64,000 nt of DNA, taken from Streptomyces sp. NBC_00335 (GTDB taxonomy: Bacteria > Actinomycetota > Actinomycetes > Streptomycetales > Streptomycetaceae). Location of the stretch: contig NZ_CP108006.1 in the NCBI RefSeq assembly GCF_036127095.1, forward strand, positions 4,579,501 through 4,643,500. Reading direction: 5' to 3'. The notes under the pieces are model-generated. The model had not been told where the DNA came from. It did no database searches and was given only the letters and a program-made list of their open reading frames with translations. Of the stretch, positions 26,047 through 36,037 are shown piece by piece (the first letter of the stretch is position 1; the number at the start of each line of letters is the position of its first letter). Both the position numbers and the translations under genes were made by a program.

Positions 26047-27615
26047 ATGAGTGTGGACACCAGAACGCCAGGGTTCGACGACCAGCCCGCGCTGAGCATG
26101 GTCAAGGTGCCGTGCGACCCCGCACAGGTCATCGTCAACCACGCCAGCTTCCGCGTGCGGCTCGCACCGAGCCCCAGCGCGCGTCCCAGGCCCTCGGGCG
26201 CCTCCGGGCTCGCCCCGGCACTCGGCGGGGCCCTCGCGGCCGCCGGAGCCGGCGCCGCACGCCGCCGCCCCGTCGTCTGGAGCGGCAAGTCCGCCCCCGG
26301 CGACGCCGCCGCCAGCGCCGCCATGGGCGGCCTGCTCCAGGCCGTACGCGATCACGGGCGCGCCCACGACGGCCACGCGGAGTACGACGGCGGGGCCACC
26401 CAGACGATCCCGCGCGTCGACCTCGCCCACGACCTCGCGGACGACACCCTCGCCACCCCGACCGTCATCGGGCAGCGCAGCCACGGCGACCCGGCCGAGA
26501 CCCGGCTGCAGCCCGTGGTGGGGGGCCTCTCCCACTCCCACGAGGCCTACGACGCCGCCTACTCCGAAGGCAGCGGATCGGCGGACTCCCGCCGCGCCCA
26601 GGGCGACGCCCGCGCGCAGGCCTCGTACTACCCCGGCCGCCGCATGAACCTCGGCGTCGTGCTGCTCCCGCTGCGCGTCTTCCTCGGGTTCATCTCCATC
26701 TACGCCGGCATGGGCAAGCTGTGCGACCCCGTCTACTTCGACGGCGGCGAGCGCGGCTCCATGGTCACCTGGCTGCAGACCCTGCAGCCGTGGGCCCTCG
26801 CCGAACCGCTGCGCGACTTCGCACTGGCCCACCCGGTCGGCGCCGGCCTCAGCGTGGCCTTCCTCCAGGTCATCGTGGGCGTCCTGACGGTCTTCGGCCT
26901 GTGGCAGCGGTTCGCCGCCTGCTTCGGGGCCCTGCTGTCCGCCGCGCTGCTGATGACGGTGAGCTGGAAGACCGTCCCCGCCTACGACGCGCCCGACATC
27001 ATCTACCTCGCCGCCTGGAGCCCGCTGATCATCGCCGGCGCCCCCGTCTACTCCCTGGACGGCCGCCTCGCGAGCGAGGCCTGGCGCACGCTCGGCCCGC
27101 GGTCCGAGGTCTGGCGGCTGCGCCGCCGGGTCCTGCGCCGCGGAGCCATCATGGCCAGCGTCATCTGCGGGCTCACCCTGCTCATCGGCTCGCTCCTCGG
27201 CGGCGCCGTCCGCTCCACCACCGTGGTCACCGTGCCCGGACCGGGCGAGGCCCCGAGCAACTACCTTCCCGGGCGGCCCCTGCCGCGCTCCCCGAAGCAG
27301 CAGCAGCCCGTGAGCCCCAGCCCCGGTCAGGCTTCGAAGCGGGCCGTGCAGCCCTCGGCCGGAGCCTCCTCGCCGGCCGCCAAGACCGGGCGCGGGGCCG
27401 CCGGTTCGAGCTCCCCGACGGCCGGCTCCGGCTCGCCGAGCGCGACCCGCGGCACCACCAGCGGCACCAAGTCCCCGCGCAGCACCCCCCGCCAGTCCAC
27501 CCCGCAGAAGCCCCCGGCCAGCTCCACGGGAACGAGCGGCGGCGGTTCCACCGGGGGAACGGGGAGCACCGCACCGTCGAAGCCCGACCTGCTGGGCGGA
27601 CTGCTCGGCGGCTGA
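26047..27615 (+). CDS. DoxX family membrane protein with long N- and C-terminal extensions
   Basis: A 522-residue protein. Residues 1-195 are a low-complexity soluble region. Residues about 200-375 hold four DoxX-type membrane helices (LGVVLLPLRVFLGFISIYAG; VGAGLSVAFLQVIVGVLTVF; AALLMTVSW region; DIIYLAAWSPLIIAGAPVYSL) plus one more near 363-385. The last 130 residues are a Ser/Pro/Gly/Thr-rich tail. DoxX proteins work in thiosulfate oxidation or redox membrane complexes, but a function for this build is not established. Start is the ATG at 26047. Confidence 0.72.
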   Translation: MSVDTRTPGFDDQPALSMVKVPCDPAQVIVNHASFRVRLAPSPSARPRPSGASGLAPALGGALAAAGAGAARRRPVVWSGKSAPGDAAASAAMGGLLQAVRDHGRAHDGHAEYDGGATQTIPRVDLAHDLADDTLATPTVIGQRSHGDPAETRLQPVVGGLSHSHEAYDAAYSEGSGSADSRRAQGDARAQASYYPGRRMNLGVVLLPLRVFLGFISIYAGMGKLCDPVYFDGGERGSMVTWLQTLQPWALAEPLRDFALAHPVGAGLSVAFLQVIVGVLTVFGLWQRFAACFGALLSAALLMTVSWKTVPAYDAPDIIYLAAWSPLIIAGAPVYSLDGRLASEAWRTLGPRSEVWRLRRRVLRRGAIMASVICGLTLLIGSLLGGAVRSTTVVTVPGPGEAPSNYLPGRPLPRSPKQQQPVSPSPGQASKRAVQPSAGASSPAAKTGRGAAGSSSPTAGSGSPSATRGTTSGTKSPRSTPRQSTPQKPPASSTGTSGGGSTGGTGSTAPSKPDLLGGLLGG

Positions 27616-27638
27616 CGGGCACGGCGACAGCGAAGGCG

Positions 27639-27670
27639 AAGGCCCGGTACGCGAGAGCGTGCCGGGCCTT
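27639..27670 (+). terminator. Terminator after the DoxX gene
   Basis: AAGGCCCGGTACGC pairs with GCGTGCCGGGCCTT (one G-T pair) around GAGA, then CTTCG. Confidence 0.82.
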
Positions 27671-27779
27671 CTTCGTGTGCGGGGACGGTGCGGGGCGGCC
27701 GGTGCGGGGCCGTGCCGGCCGTGTGCCGCCGTGCGGGCCTGTACGGGCGCGTGTGGGCCCGTAGGGGCAACGGGAGGCG

Positions 27780-28559
27780 CTACGGGGCGTTCTGCGCGGC
27801 CAACTCCCGTGCCGCCTCGGTGAGGTCCTTCGCCGTGTCGATCGCCCGCCAGTAGGCCCCCTGGGGCAGCGGGAAGCCCGCGAGGCGCCGCTCACGGGCC
27901 AGGCGCGGGAAGGTGGTCCGCTCGTGGTCGCCCAAGTCCGGCAGCAGGGCGGCGAATTCGGGACCGAAGACGTACACGCCGGCATTGACCGGGTACGGGG
28001 ACTGCGGCGCCTCGATGAAGTCCAGTACGTGCCCGTACTCGTTGATCTCCACCACCCCCCACGGAATCCGCGGCCGGGCCAGCGCGAGCGTGGCCGTGGC
28101 CCCGCGCTCGGCGTGGAAGGCGGCCATCTCGCGCAGCGAGAAGCGGGTCCACACATCGCCGTTGGTCGCGTACCAGGACCGGTCGGGGTGCGGGAGGTGC
28201 CGGGCGGCGTACTTCAGACCGCCGCCCCGGCCCAGCGGCTCGTTCTCCACGACGGTGGTCACCCGCAGCGGCAACGGGGCCTCGGCCAGCCACTGCTGGA
28301 GCACCTCGGCGAGGTGCCCGCAGGAGACCACGGCGTCCGTCACCCCCTCGGAGGCCAGCCACGCGAGCTGGTGCCCGATGATCGGCATCCCCGTTCCGGG
28401 GATCTCCACCATCGGCTTGGGGCGGTCGTCCGTATAAGGCCGCAGCCGCGAACCCTGGCCCCCCGCCAGGACAACGGCCTGGGTCGGGGAAGCCGGGAAC
28501 GCGGCCGCGTGGGGTCGGTCGGAACGCTCGGAGCTTTCGGAACGCTCGGAATCGGTCAT
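27780..28559 (-). CDS. Sugar-phosphate nucleotidyltransferase family protein
   Basis: A 259-residue NTP_transferase protein. The nucleotide-binding signature is VVLAGGQGSRLRPYTDDRPKPMVEI, the metal/substrate region YATNGDVWTRFSL, and VNAGVYVFGPEF follows. Relatives activate mannose-1-phosphate or glucose-1-phosphate, or make nucleotide-linked sugars for polymers; the substrate is unknown. The first 20 residues are a Ser/Glu/Arg repeat (SERSESSERSD). It is 42 nt downstream of 28602-29015 on the same strand. Confidence 0.82.
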   Translation of the reverse strand: MTDSERSESSERSDRPHAAAFPASPTQAVVLAGGQGSRLRPYTDDRPKPMVEIPGTGMPIIGHQLAWLASEGVTDAVVSCGHLAEVLQQWLAEAPLPLRVTTVVENEPLGRGGGLKYAARHLPHPDRSWYATNGDVWTRFSLREMAAFHAERGATATLALARPRIPWGVVEINEYGHVLDFIEAPQSPYPVNAGVYVFGPEFAALLPDLGDHERTTFPRLARERRLAGFPLPQGAYWRAIDTAKDLTEAARELAAQNAP

Positions 28560-28601
28560 GTTCTTCGTGTCCGGGTGCTGAAGGGCGTGCGGCGGCGGCC
28601 G

Positions 28602-29015
28602 TCAGCCCATGGAGGCGACGCCGGACGCGTACGCGGTGTCGCACACGGGCCGCGCGTACGACTGGGCCTTCGTGGGCCCGTAGGCGTCCACCGCGGCCCG
28701 CCCGAGCGCGCGCGCGATGCCCACGCAGTGCTCGGCGAGGGACGGCCGCCGGTCGACCTCCTGCTGGAGGTGGGTCAGGACGTCACCAGGCTGCTCGCCC
28801 TGCTGGATCTCGCTCAACAGCTTGTCGCGCAGCACGTCCTGGGCGGCGCGCGGCTTCGCGGGGACGGAGACGTCCTCGGCGGACGCGGTCAGGATCTGGG
28901 AGGGGGTGTTGTCCGCCCAGGGGACCATGGTGACCGCGAGGGTCCCGGACAGGACCAGGACGACGGGCAGGACCAGGGCGAGGGATCGGCCGATACGGCG
29001 GGCAGTGTGGGTCAC
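28602..29015 (-). CDS. Exported or membrane-anchored hypothetical protein
   Basis: A 137-residue protein from a GTG. An N-terminal hydrophobic segment (about residues 11-30, LALVLPVVLVLSGTLAVTMV) acts as signal or anchor. The soluble part is mostly helical with LRDKLLSEIQQGEQPGDVLTHL and two Cys (about residues 97 and 125) that could pair. No family is recognised. It probably forms a pair with the downstream nucleotidyltransferase gene. Confidence 0.6.
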   Translation of the reverse strand: MTHTARRIGRSLALVLPVVLVLSGTLAVTMVPWADNTPSQILTASAEDVSVPAKPRAAQDVLRDKLLSEIQQGEQPGDVLTHLQQEVDRRPSLAEHCVGIARALGRAAVDAYGPTKAQSYARPVCDTAYASGVASMG

Positions 29016-29245
29016 GAGGGCGAGAGTAGCGCTCGGTGAAGATATGGCGACATTTAGTCACCCGGTCGGGGGATGGTTCGACGTGGCTTTTCGAATTAAG
29101 GGTTGACGCTTGGGGCCGAATGGCCCGATCTGCCGGACCTCGCACCGGACTTCGCGCCGTACCTCGGACCGGAACCCGGACCGGAACTCGCGCCGAAGGG
29201 GCGCCCCTTGACGGGACGCCCCTTCGGCGGATGTGCGCGTACGGG

Positions 29246-30334
<1,089 letters not shown>

Positions 30335-30382
30335 GGTGATGAATCCCTTCTACCGGCAGGAACGTGCCGGACGATCCGAGTG

Positions 30383-30398
30383 GAAGGTCTAGTCCAGT
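30383..30398. promoter_or_regulatory. dre-like DasR site upstream of msiK
   Basis: GAAGGTCTAGTCCAGT matches the palindromic dre consensus A(C/G)TGGTCTAGACCA(C/G)T at 12 of 16 bases, including the GGTCTAG core. It lies 48 bases before the msiK ATG, in a plausible promoter position. Confidence 0.5.
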
Positions 30399-30522
30399 GG
30401 ACTGGACTCGGCCCGACGCTACCCGCCCGCGCGGCTCCTGTCAGCACCTGGGCGGGGGTGACTTCCCCGACGTCCCGCGATGGCCCCGACGGCTGTCAGT
30501 GCCGGCTGCTTTGATCACGACC

Positions 30523-31188
30523 ATGACCATCTACGACGTGACCCGCGCGCTGCCCGACATCGAGACGCTGCGCGACCGCTGCCGGGCGATGGCGGCGCTG
30601 GAACTGGTGATCAGCGGCGAGGAGGACGACGGCTACTTCGCCTACGACCCGGAGTGGGGCCCGGGCGAGGAAGTGGCACTGATGGACAACGGATCGGGCG
30701 ACGACTACGCGATCGTCTTCACGGCGGACGGGGTCTTCGGGCACGGCTTCGACCACGAGTCGGTGATGAGCCCGTGGGGGGACGACGAGGCGAGGCTGTG
30801 GCCGGGCCTGACCGACGGCATACCGGAGGCCTTCCGGCCGTACCTGACGGAGCCGGCGTTCTGCGTGGACGGCGTGTTCAACGCCACCGCGGTCTTCTGG
30901 CGCGAGACCGGCGACGCGCAGTGGCGTACGGGCAAGGTGGAGTTCCCGGAGGGCAAGTCCGACCCGGACGGCGCGGACTACCTCTTCGAGCTGCTCGTGG
31001 CGGGCACCCCGGAGGCCTACCGCGACTTCGCCGAGGACTACTACGAGACGGACCTCCCGCTGGAGGCGATCCGCCACGTGTGGGAGCTGCGCCCGCTCAC
31101 CCAGGCGGTCGTGGACGCCCTGAACCCGGGCCTTCCGCTGGCGGCGGTGGCGCCGAGGGTGGCGCGGGCGGGGTATCCGGGGGTGTGA
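30523..31188 (+). CDS. Hypothetical acidic protein
   Basis: A 221-residue soluble, strongly acidic protein with good codon bias. No family is recognised. Visible segments include YDVTRALPDIETLRDRCRAM, DDYAIVFTADGVFGHGFDHES and EAYRDFAEDYYETDLPLEAI. It is divergent from msiK and ends just before the tRNA-Thr gene. Start is ATG at 30523; an upstream extension lacks coding features. Confidence 0.68.
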   Translation: MTIYDVTRALPDIETLRDRCRAMAALELVISGEEDDGYFAYDPEWGPGEEVALMDNGSGDDYAIVFTADGVFGHGFDHESVMSPWGDDEARLWPGLTDGIPEAFRPYLTEPAFCVDGVFNATAVFWRETGDAQWRTGKVEFPEGKSDPDGADYLFELLVAGTPEAYRDFAEDYYETDLPLEAIRHVWELRPLTQAVVDALNPGLPLAAVAPRVARAGYPGV

Positions 31189-31292
31189 GGGGGGCCGCCG
31201 ACGGCGGCCCCGGACACCGGAAAGTTCTTCGCTGAGGGGTCGGGGCGATGTGTAGAGTGAAGGCGATTCCGTGCCTTGCGCAGAGTCACCAC

Positions 31293-31370
31293 GCCTCCTT
31301 AGCTCAGTCCGGCCAGAGCAACGCACTTGTAATGCGTAGGTCGTCGGTTCGAATCCGACAGGGGGCTCCA
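31293..31370 (+). tRNA. tRNA-Thr (anticodon UGU), CCA encoded
   Basis: A full cloverleaf is readable. The acceptor arms are GCCTCCT and AGGGGGC (one T-G pair), the D-arm region TAGCTCAGTCCGG, the anticodon stem ACGCA/TGCGT with loop CTTGTAA (anticodon TGT at 31328-31330), and the T-arm GGTTCGAATCC. CCA is encoded at 31368-31370. A TAGAGT -10-like hexamer lies at 31253-31258. A 38-bp palindrome follows. Confidence 0.95.
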
Positions 31371-31412
31371 TCCCAGGTCGGAAGCTTGTCGGCCCAGGGG
31401 ATTCGTGCAGAG

Positions 31413-31450
31413 GCGAAAAGGCCCCGGGTGATCACCCGGGGCCTTTTCGC
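31413..31450. terminator. Perfect 38-bp palindrome between tRNA-Thr and the oxidoreductase gene
   Basis: GCGAAAAGGCCCCGGGTGA is followed directly by its exact reverse complement. The arms carry A- and T-runs at the outer edge, so either strand reads as a stem followed by a U-run. It is a bidirectional terminator for the converging tRNA and oxidoreductase gene. Confidence 0.88.
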
Positions 31451-31456
31451 ATGCCC

Positions 31457-32839
31457 TCAGTGGCGGCCCGAGATGCGGTCCGCCAGGCGGGCCAGGGGGG
31501 TTGTCGTCGGGGTGTGGGTGGTGGATTCCCGGCGGTCGGCCTCGCGGTAGGCGGCGTAGAGGGCCTGGACGCCCAGCCAGCGGAAGGGTTCCGGTTCCCA
31601 GCGGCGGACTCGGTGGTTGACCCAGGGGAGGGTCGTGAGGTCCGTTGTGGCACCCAGGACCAGGTCGCGGAGGGTGCGGGCCGCGAGGTTGGCCGTGGCC
31701 ACGCCGGAGCCCACGTAGCCTCCGGCCCAGCCGAGGCCCGTCGTGGCGTCGAGGGTGACCGTGGCGCACCAGTCGCGGGGGACGCCCAGGACGCCCGACC
31801 AGGCGTGGGTGATCTCCACGCCGGTGAGGACCGGGAAGAAGGAGGTGAGGAGGTCGGTGAGGGACGTGATCGTCGCGGGCTGGGTGCGGCCGTCGTTGTC
31901 GGTGCGGGAGCCGTAGCGGTAGGGGACGCCGCGGCCGCCGATGGCGATGCGGTCGTCGGCCGTGCGCTGGGCGTACATGTAGGCGTGGGCCATGTCGCCG
32001 AGGGTGGAGGCGTCGGACCAGTTGAGTTGGGACCAGGTCTCCGGGGGGAGGGGGGCCGTGGCGATCATCGAGGAGTTCATCGGGAGCCAGGAGCGCTTCT
32101 GGCCCTTGAGGGCGGCGGTGAAGCCCTCCGTGCAGCGCAGGACGTACGGGGCGCGGACGGTGCCGTACGGGGTGAGGGCGCGGCGCGGGGCGATCTCCGT
32201 GACGGGGGTGGACTCGTGGATGACGACGCCGAGGCGTTCGCAGGCGGCGGCCAGGCCCTTGACCAGCTTCAGGGGGTGGATGCGGGCTCCGTGCGGGGTC
32301 CAGGAGGAGCCCACGGCGTCCGCGATGTTGATGCGGGCGCGGGTGTCGGTGGCGTCGTAGAGCTCGCGGTCCGTTTCGCCGAAGGCGAGTTCGGCGGTGT
32401 GGAAGGCCTTGAGGCGGGAGAGCTGGGCCGGGGTGCGGGCCACTTCGAGGACTCCGCCGCGGTGGATGTCGGCGTCGATGCCTTCCTTGGCGGCGGTGTC
32501 GATGACCTCGGTGACGGTCTCGTTCATGGCGTGCTGGAGGCGCTGGGCGGCGGGGCGGCCGTGGAGGGTGGCGTAGCGGTCGCGGCCGGCGATGCCGTTG
32601 TAGAGCCAGCCGCCGTTGCGGCCGGAGGCGCCGTAGCCGCAGAACTTCTGCTCCAGGACGGTGACGCGCAGGTCGGGGGCGGCGGTTTTGAGGTAGTACG
32701 CGGTCCACAGGCCGGTGTAGCCGCCGCCGACGATGACGACGTCGGCCGTGGTGTTGCCGGTGAGCGGGGCGCGGGGTGGGTGGGCGTGGGCGGTCTCGTC
32801 CGTCGCGTACCAGAAGGAAATTCCGCCGTTGATCGTCAT
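31457..32839 (-). CDS. FAD-dependent amine/amino-acid oxidoreductase
   Basis: A 460-residue DAO-family protein. The dinucleotide-binding motif is VVIVGGGYTGLWTAYYL (about residues 34-50), followed by the FAD-contacting GYGASGRNGGW. The C-terminal FAD site is GLGWAGGYVGSGVATANLAARTL. It resembles PuuB-type gamma-glutamylputrescine oxidases and DadA-like enzymes; the substrate is not clear from sequence and there are no polyamine genes beside it. Confidence 0.82.
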   Translation of the reverse strand: MTINGGISFWYATDETAHAHPPRAPLTGNTTADVVIVGGGYTGLWTAYYLKTAAPDLRVTVLEQKFCGYGASGRNGGWLYNGIAGRDRYATLHGRPAAQRLQHAMNETVTEVIDTAAKEGIDADIHRGGVLEVARTPAQLSRLKAFHTAELAFGETDRELYDATDTRARINIADAVGSSWTPHGARIHPLKLVKGLAAACERLGVVIHESTPVTEIAPRRALTPYGTVRAPYVLRCTEGFTAALKGQKRSWLPMNSSMIATAPLPPETWSQLNWSDASTLGDMAHAYMYAQRTADDRIAIGGRGVPYRYGSRTDNDGRTQPATITSLTDLLTSFFPVLTGVEITHAWSGVLGVPRDWCATVTLDATTGLGWAGGYVGSGVATANLAARTLRDLVLGATTDLTTLPWVNHRVRRWEPEPFRWLGVQALYAAYREADRRESTTHTPTTTPLARLADRISGRH

Positions 32840-32998
32840 GGGGGAGTTGGTACACGGGGTTGCGGAGGGGTGTCCAGCGGCGTGACGTCGTGTTTTGGGG
32901 GCTGAGGGGTGGCCGAATGGCTGATGTGGGCGGTGCGGATCCTTCTTAGGGTGGGGCGGGGATTTTGTTGGGTTTTTGTATGAGAGGTACTGGTTCGT

Positions 32999-33724
32999 AT
33001 GGCGCGGGTTGTGGTGGCAGGACGGCTGGTCGCGGCGGTCGCGTCCGTGGCCCTGCTGGGCGGGGCGGTCGTCGGGTGCGGGTCAGGGACGGGCGGGGGA
33101 AAGGCCGTGGCCGCCTCCGAGGTTCCGGTGCGGACCAGTCCGATCGCCGGGCAGCTCGCGGGACTGCCCGCGGCGGTGGACGGGGCGAAGATCGTCGTGG
33201 GGAAGCCGGACGCGCCGCGCACCGCGCAGGTGCTGGTGGATCCCAAGTGCGGCCACTGCGCGCGGTTCGAGGAGGCCGGCGGGGAGTCGCTGCTGAAGCT
33301 CGCGGTGGCCGGTCAGGTGAAGATCGAGTACTTGTTGGCCTCGTTCCTGGACCGGGACGGGGCGAGCGGTTCGGTCAAGGCGGTCAACGCGCTGCGCGCG
33401 TCGGCGGACTCGGGGAAGTTCGCGGAGTTCCACGCGGCGGTCTTCGCCAGCCAGCCGAAGGGGAAGTTCACCGACGAGCTGCTCCTGAGGATCGCGGACC
33501 GGGTACCGGGGCTGCGCGGGGCTGAGTTCGATGCGGCGGTGAAGGACCAGAAGTACAAGGGGTGGGTCGCCGAGGCGGAGAAGGGCTTCGAGGCGACGGG
33601 TGCGCAGGCGACGCCGATGGTGCTGGTCGAGGGGAAGCCGGTGGGGTCGAAGGACGGGTCGCTCTTCGACGCGGGGGCGTTCGTGGGGGCGTTGAAGGGT
33701 GTCGGGATCGGGGCCTCGGCCTAG
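32999..33724 (+). CDS. DsbA-like thioredoxin-fold lipoprotein
   Basis: A 241-residue protein. A lipoprotein signal ends in the lipobox VVGC (Cys27), so the protein is anchored outside the membrane. The DsbA-type domain carries the redox motif CGHC (Cys84, Cys87) in LVDPKCGHCARFEE and the cis-Pro loop ATPMVLVEGK. It likely forms or isomerises disulfides in exported proteins, as do other thioredoxin_4 proteins of actinomycetes. ATG at 32999. Confidence 0.85.
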   Translation: MARVVVAGRLVAAVASVALLGGAVVGCGSGTGGGKAVAASEVPVRTSPIAGQLAGLPAAVDGAKIVVGKPDAPRTAQVLVDPKCGHCARFEEAGGESLLKLAVAGQVKIEYLLASFLDRDGASGSVKAVNALRASADSGKFAEFHAAVFASQPKGKFTDELLLRIADRVPGLRGAEFDAAVKDQKYKGWVAEAEKGFEATGAQATPMVLVEGKPVGSKDGSLFDAGAFVGALKGVGIGASA

Positions 33725-33785
33725 GCCTGGGCCCTTGCCTGGGCTTGGGCCTGGGCTTGGGCCTGGGCTTTGGCCTGGGCTTGGG
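33724..33785. repeat. Tandem 12-bp repeat after the DsbA-like gene
   Basis: About five copies of GGGCTTGGGCCT with small changes, directly after the stop codon. It is low complexity and read as non-coding. Confidence 0.75.
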
Positions 33786-33969
33786 TCTTGGCCGTCTCTT
33801 TCGGATCGCGCCCGGCCGCCGTCCGTGGGCTGCGGCCGGTGCGGCCGGTGTGAGGTGCTGGGAGGGTCGAACGGCGCTTCAGGTGGGTCCAATTGACGCT
33901 TGGTCAGGCGTGATCGAATTCGAGCTAGAGTAGGTGTTTCCAGCCAACGCGCGCTCCCCGGGGGGATCC

Positions 33970-34416
33970 TTGCGTCTCAAGTCCAGCCTCGTCGCCACTG
34001 CGGCAGCTCTGGCCGCCATCCTCACTCCGCTCGTCGCCAGCCCCGCGGCCGCGGCCGGGACGGTCAGCGATGAAAGCATCTCGACCAACGCCTACTACGG
34101 GCGGGCGGTCATCCAGTGGAGGATCAACCCCTACCGTCTCGACCCGATAGCGCTCATCGCCGAGGACCGTGCGACCGACGGCTACGTCATCGGCATCCGC
34201 CTCGTCACCGGGGGCGAAATCGGCAACAGGACCTGGGCGATGCGGACCGTGCCCACCGGCCAGACGCGTGCCGAGTGGCGGACGTACTTGGAAGCCGGCT
34301 GGATCGACTACGCCTACTTCCAGGTCTGCAAGATCAAGGCCGGCAGCGGCGCGATCGCGAGTTGCCATGACTCGAAGGTGATGCACAACCCGTTCGACGA
34401 CTCCAACATGTCGTAG
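33970..34416 (+). CDS. Small secreted protein of unknown function
   Basis: A 148-residue protein with a Sec signal peptide (LRLKSSLVATAAALAAIL, cleavage near ASPAAAAG). The mature part of about 115 residues has two Cys (in QVCKIK and IASCHDS) likely to pair, and aromatic-rich segments such as YYGRAVIQWRINPY. No family is recognised. The TTG at 33970 is preferred because GGGGGGATCC is just upstream. A strong terminator follows. Confidence 0.65.
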   Translation: MRLKSSLVATAAALAAILTPLVASPAAAAGTVSDESISTNAYYGRAVIQWRINPYRLDPIALIAEDRATDGYVIGIRLVTGGEIGNRTWAMRTVPTGQTRAEWRTYLEAGWIDYAYFQVCKIKAGSGAIASCHDSKVMHNPFDDSNMS

Positions 34417-34427
34417 GGCGCGCGACG

Positions 34428-34461
34428 AGGGGGTGTCACCCGGATGCGGGTGACACCCCCT
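34428..34461 (+). terminator. Terminator after the secreted-protein gene
   Basis: AGGGGGTGTCACCCG and its exact complement form a 15-bp stem around GATG, followed by TTTCG. Confidence 0.88.
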
Positions 34462-34517
34462 TTCGCATGTTCTCGACCGTCTGCCCGGGGCCGGCCGGTC
34501 CCCTTTAGGGTCGGGCC

Positions 34518-35510
34518 ATGGACGGTGCGACGGCGGGTGGTTCGGGCGGCTCGGGTGACTCGGGTGACTCGGGCGGGAGCGGGTTCGGCGGGGTTCCCGC
34601 GCCGTTCGCGCGGGCGCAGGTGCGCGACAACGGGGCGGCCGGGCGGGCCTTCGTCGACGCGTTGCCCGGGCGGGTGGCCGCCTTCCTGGAGCGGTGGGAG
34701 CTACGGGTGACCGGGCCCGGGATGCACGGGGTGACGGCCCTGGTGCTGCCGGTGGTGCGGGCCGACGGGACGGCGGCGGCGCTGAAGCTGCCGGCGCTGG
34801 ACGAGGAGAACGCGGGGGAGCCGCTCGCGCTGCGCGCGTGGGCCGGGGAGGGCTGCGTACGGCTGCTGGCGGACGATCCGGAGACCGGCACGCTGCTGCT
34901 GGAGCGCCTCGACGAGACCAGGCCCCTGTCGGCGCTGGCCGTACGGGATTCCAGGCGGGCGGTGGAGGTCGTCGGCGGGTTGCTGGCCCGGCTGACGGCG
35001 GTCCCGGCGCCGGCCGGGCTGCGACGGCTCGGGGACCTGGCGGCGGGGATGCTGGAGGAGGTGCCGGGGGCGCTGGAGCAGCTGGAGCAGCTGGGGGGCG
35101 ACCGGGAGCGGAGGCTGGTCGCGGACTGCGCGGCGGCGCTCGCGGAGGTGGTGGGGGAGCCGGGGGACCGGCTGCTGCACTGGGACCTGCACTACGACAA
35201 CGTGCTGGCGGGGGGGCGCGAGCCGTGGGTGGCCATCGATCCGAAGCCGCTCGCCGGTGATCCGGGGTTCGAGCTGCTGCCGGCGTTGGTCAACAACTTC
35301 CGTGCGCGGGAGGTGCGGTGGCGCTTCGAGGCGCTCGCGGAGGTGGTGGACGCGGACCGGGAACGGGCGCGGGCGTGGACGCTGGGGCGGGTGCTGCAGA
35401 ACTGCCTGTGGGACGTGGAGGACGGGGACCGGCCGGCGGAGGTGCAGCTGAGGGTCGCGGAGTCGCTGCTGGGGCGGGACGGGGGCAGGGGCGGGCGCGG
35501 GGGCTCGTAG
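34518..35510 (+). CDS. Aminoglycoside/hydroxyurea-type phosphotransferase family protein
   Basis: A 330-residue kinase of the APH_6_hur (streptomycin 6-kinase-like) family. The catalytic loop is LLHWDLHYDNVL (about residue 224), followed by the metal-binding segment WVAIDPKPLAGDPGFELLP. The N-terminal lobe has ALKLPALDEEN with the ATP-site Lys. Family members phosphorylate aminoglycosides or hydroxyurea, but many Streptomyces copies have no known substrate and none is implied by the neighbours. The first 25 residues are Gly/Ser-rich. It is 9 nt from the next gene. Confidence 0.8.
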   Translation: MDGATAGGSGGSGDSGDSGGSGFGGVPAPFARAQVRDNGAAGRAFVDALPGRVAAFLERWELRVTGPGMHGVTALVLPVVRADGTAAALKLPALDEENAGEPLALRAWAGEGCVRLLADDPETGTLLLERLDETRPLSALAVRDSRRAVEVVGGLLARLTAVPAPAGLRRLGDLAAGMLEEVPGALEQLEQLGGDRERRLVADCAAALAEVVGEPGDRLLHWDLHYDNVLAGGREPWVAIDPKPLAGDPGFELLPALVNNFRAREVRWRFEALAEVVDADRERARAWTLGRVLQNCLWDVEDGDRPAEVQLRVAESLLGRDGGRGGRGGS

Positions 35511-35519
35511 GGTGCAGGC

Positions 35520-35993
35520 ATGATCCGTAACGCCGTCCTCAGCGACGTACCCGTCATCCAGTCCATGATCCGCGAGCTCGCGGAGTACGAGAAGGTGCCG
35601 CACGAGGCGCGCGCCACCGAAGAGCAGTTGCGGGAGGCGCTCTTCGGGGAGCGGCCGGCGGCGTTCGCGCACCTCGCGGTGACGGAGGAGGGCGAGGCGG
35701 TCGGGTTCTCGTTGTGGTTCCTCAGCTTCTCCACGTGGCGCGGGGTGCACGGGATCTACCTGGAGGACCTGTACGTCCGTCCGGGCACTCGCGGCGGCGG
35801 CCACGGGAAGGCGCTGCTGCGGGAGTTGGCGCGGATCTGCGTGGAGCGCGGGTACGAGCGGCTGGAGTGGTCGGTCCTGAAGTGGAACGAGCCCACGATC
35901 GCCTTCTACGAGGCCTTGGGCGCGCGGCCGCAGGACGAGTGGTCGGTGTACCGGCTGACCGATGGGGCGCTGGCGGAGCTCGGCGGCGAGTAG
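35520..35993 (+). CDS. GNAT acetyltransferase, diamine-acetyltransferase-like
   Basis: A 157-residue GNAT protein. It starts MIRNAVLSDVPVIQSMIRELAEYEK, has the acetyl-CoA motif LYVRPGTRGGGHGKALLRELA and the C-terminal WNEPTIAFYEALGARP. The layout matches SSAT-type (spermidine/diamine) acetyltransferases. It follows the phosphotransferase gene at 9 nt and is probably co-transcribed with it. The substrate is inferred only. Confidence 0.82.
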   Translation: MIRNAVLSDVPVIQSMIRELAEYEKVPHEARATEEQLREALFGERPAAFAHLAVTEEGEAVGFSLWFLSFSTWRGVHGIYLEDLYVRPGTRGGGHGKALLRELARICVERGYERLEWSVLKWNEPTIAFYEALGARPQDEWSVYRLTDGALAELGGE

Positions 35994-36037
35994 GCGGGGG
36001 CGAGTAGGCGGAGACGCATAGCCGGGGGCGCCGGTCC

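Noticed and set aside
34518..35510. Reading the phosphotransferase as a dedicated antibiotic-resistance gene
   Set aside because: The family match does not give a substrate, and no antibiotic biosynthesis genes are nearby.
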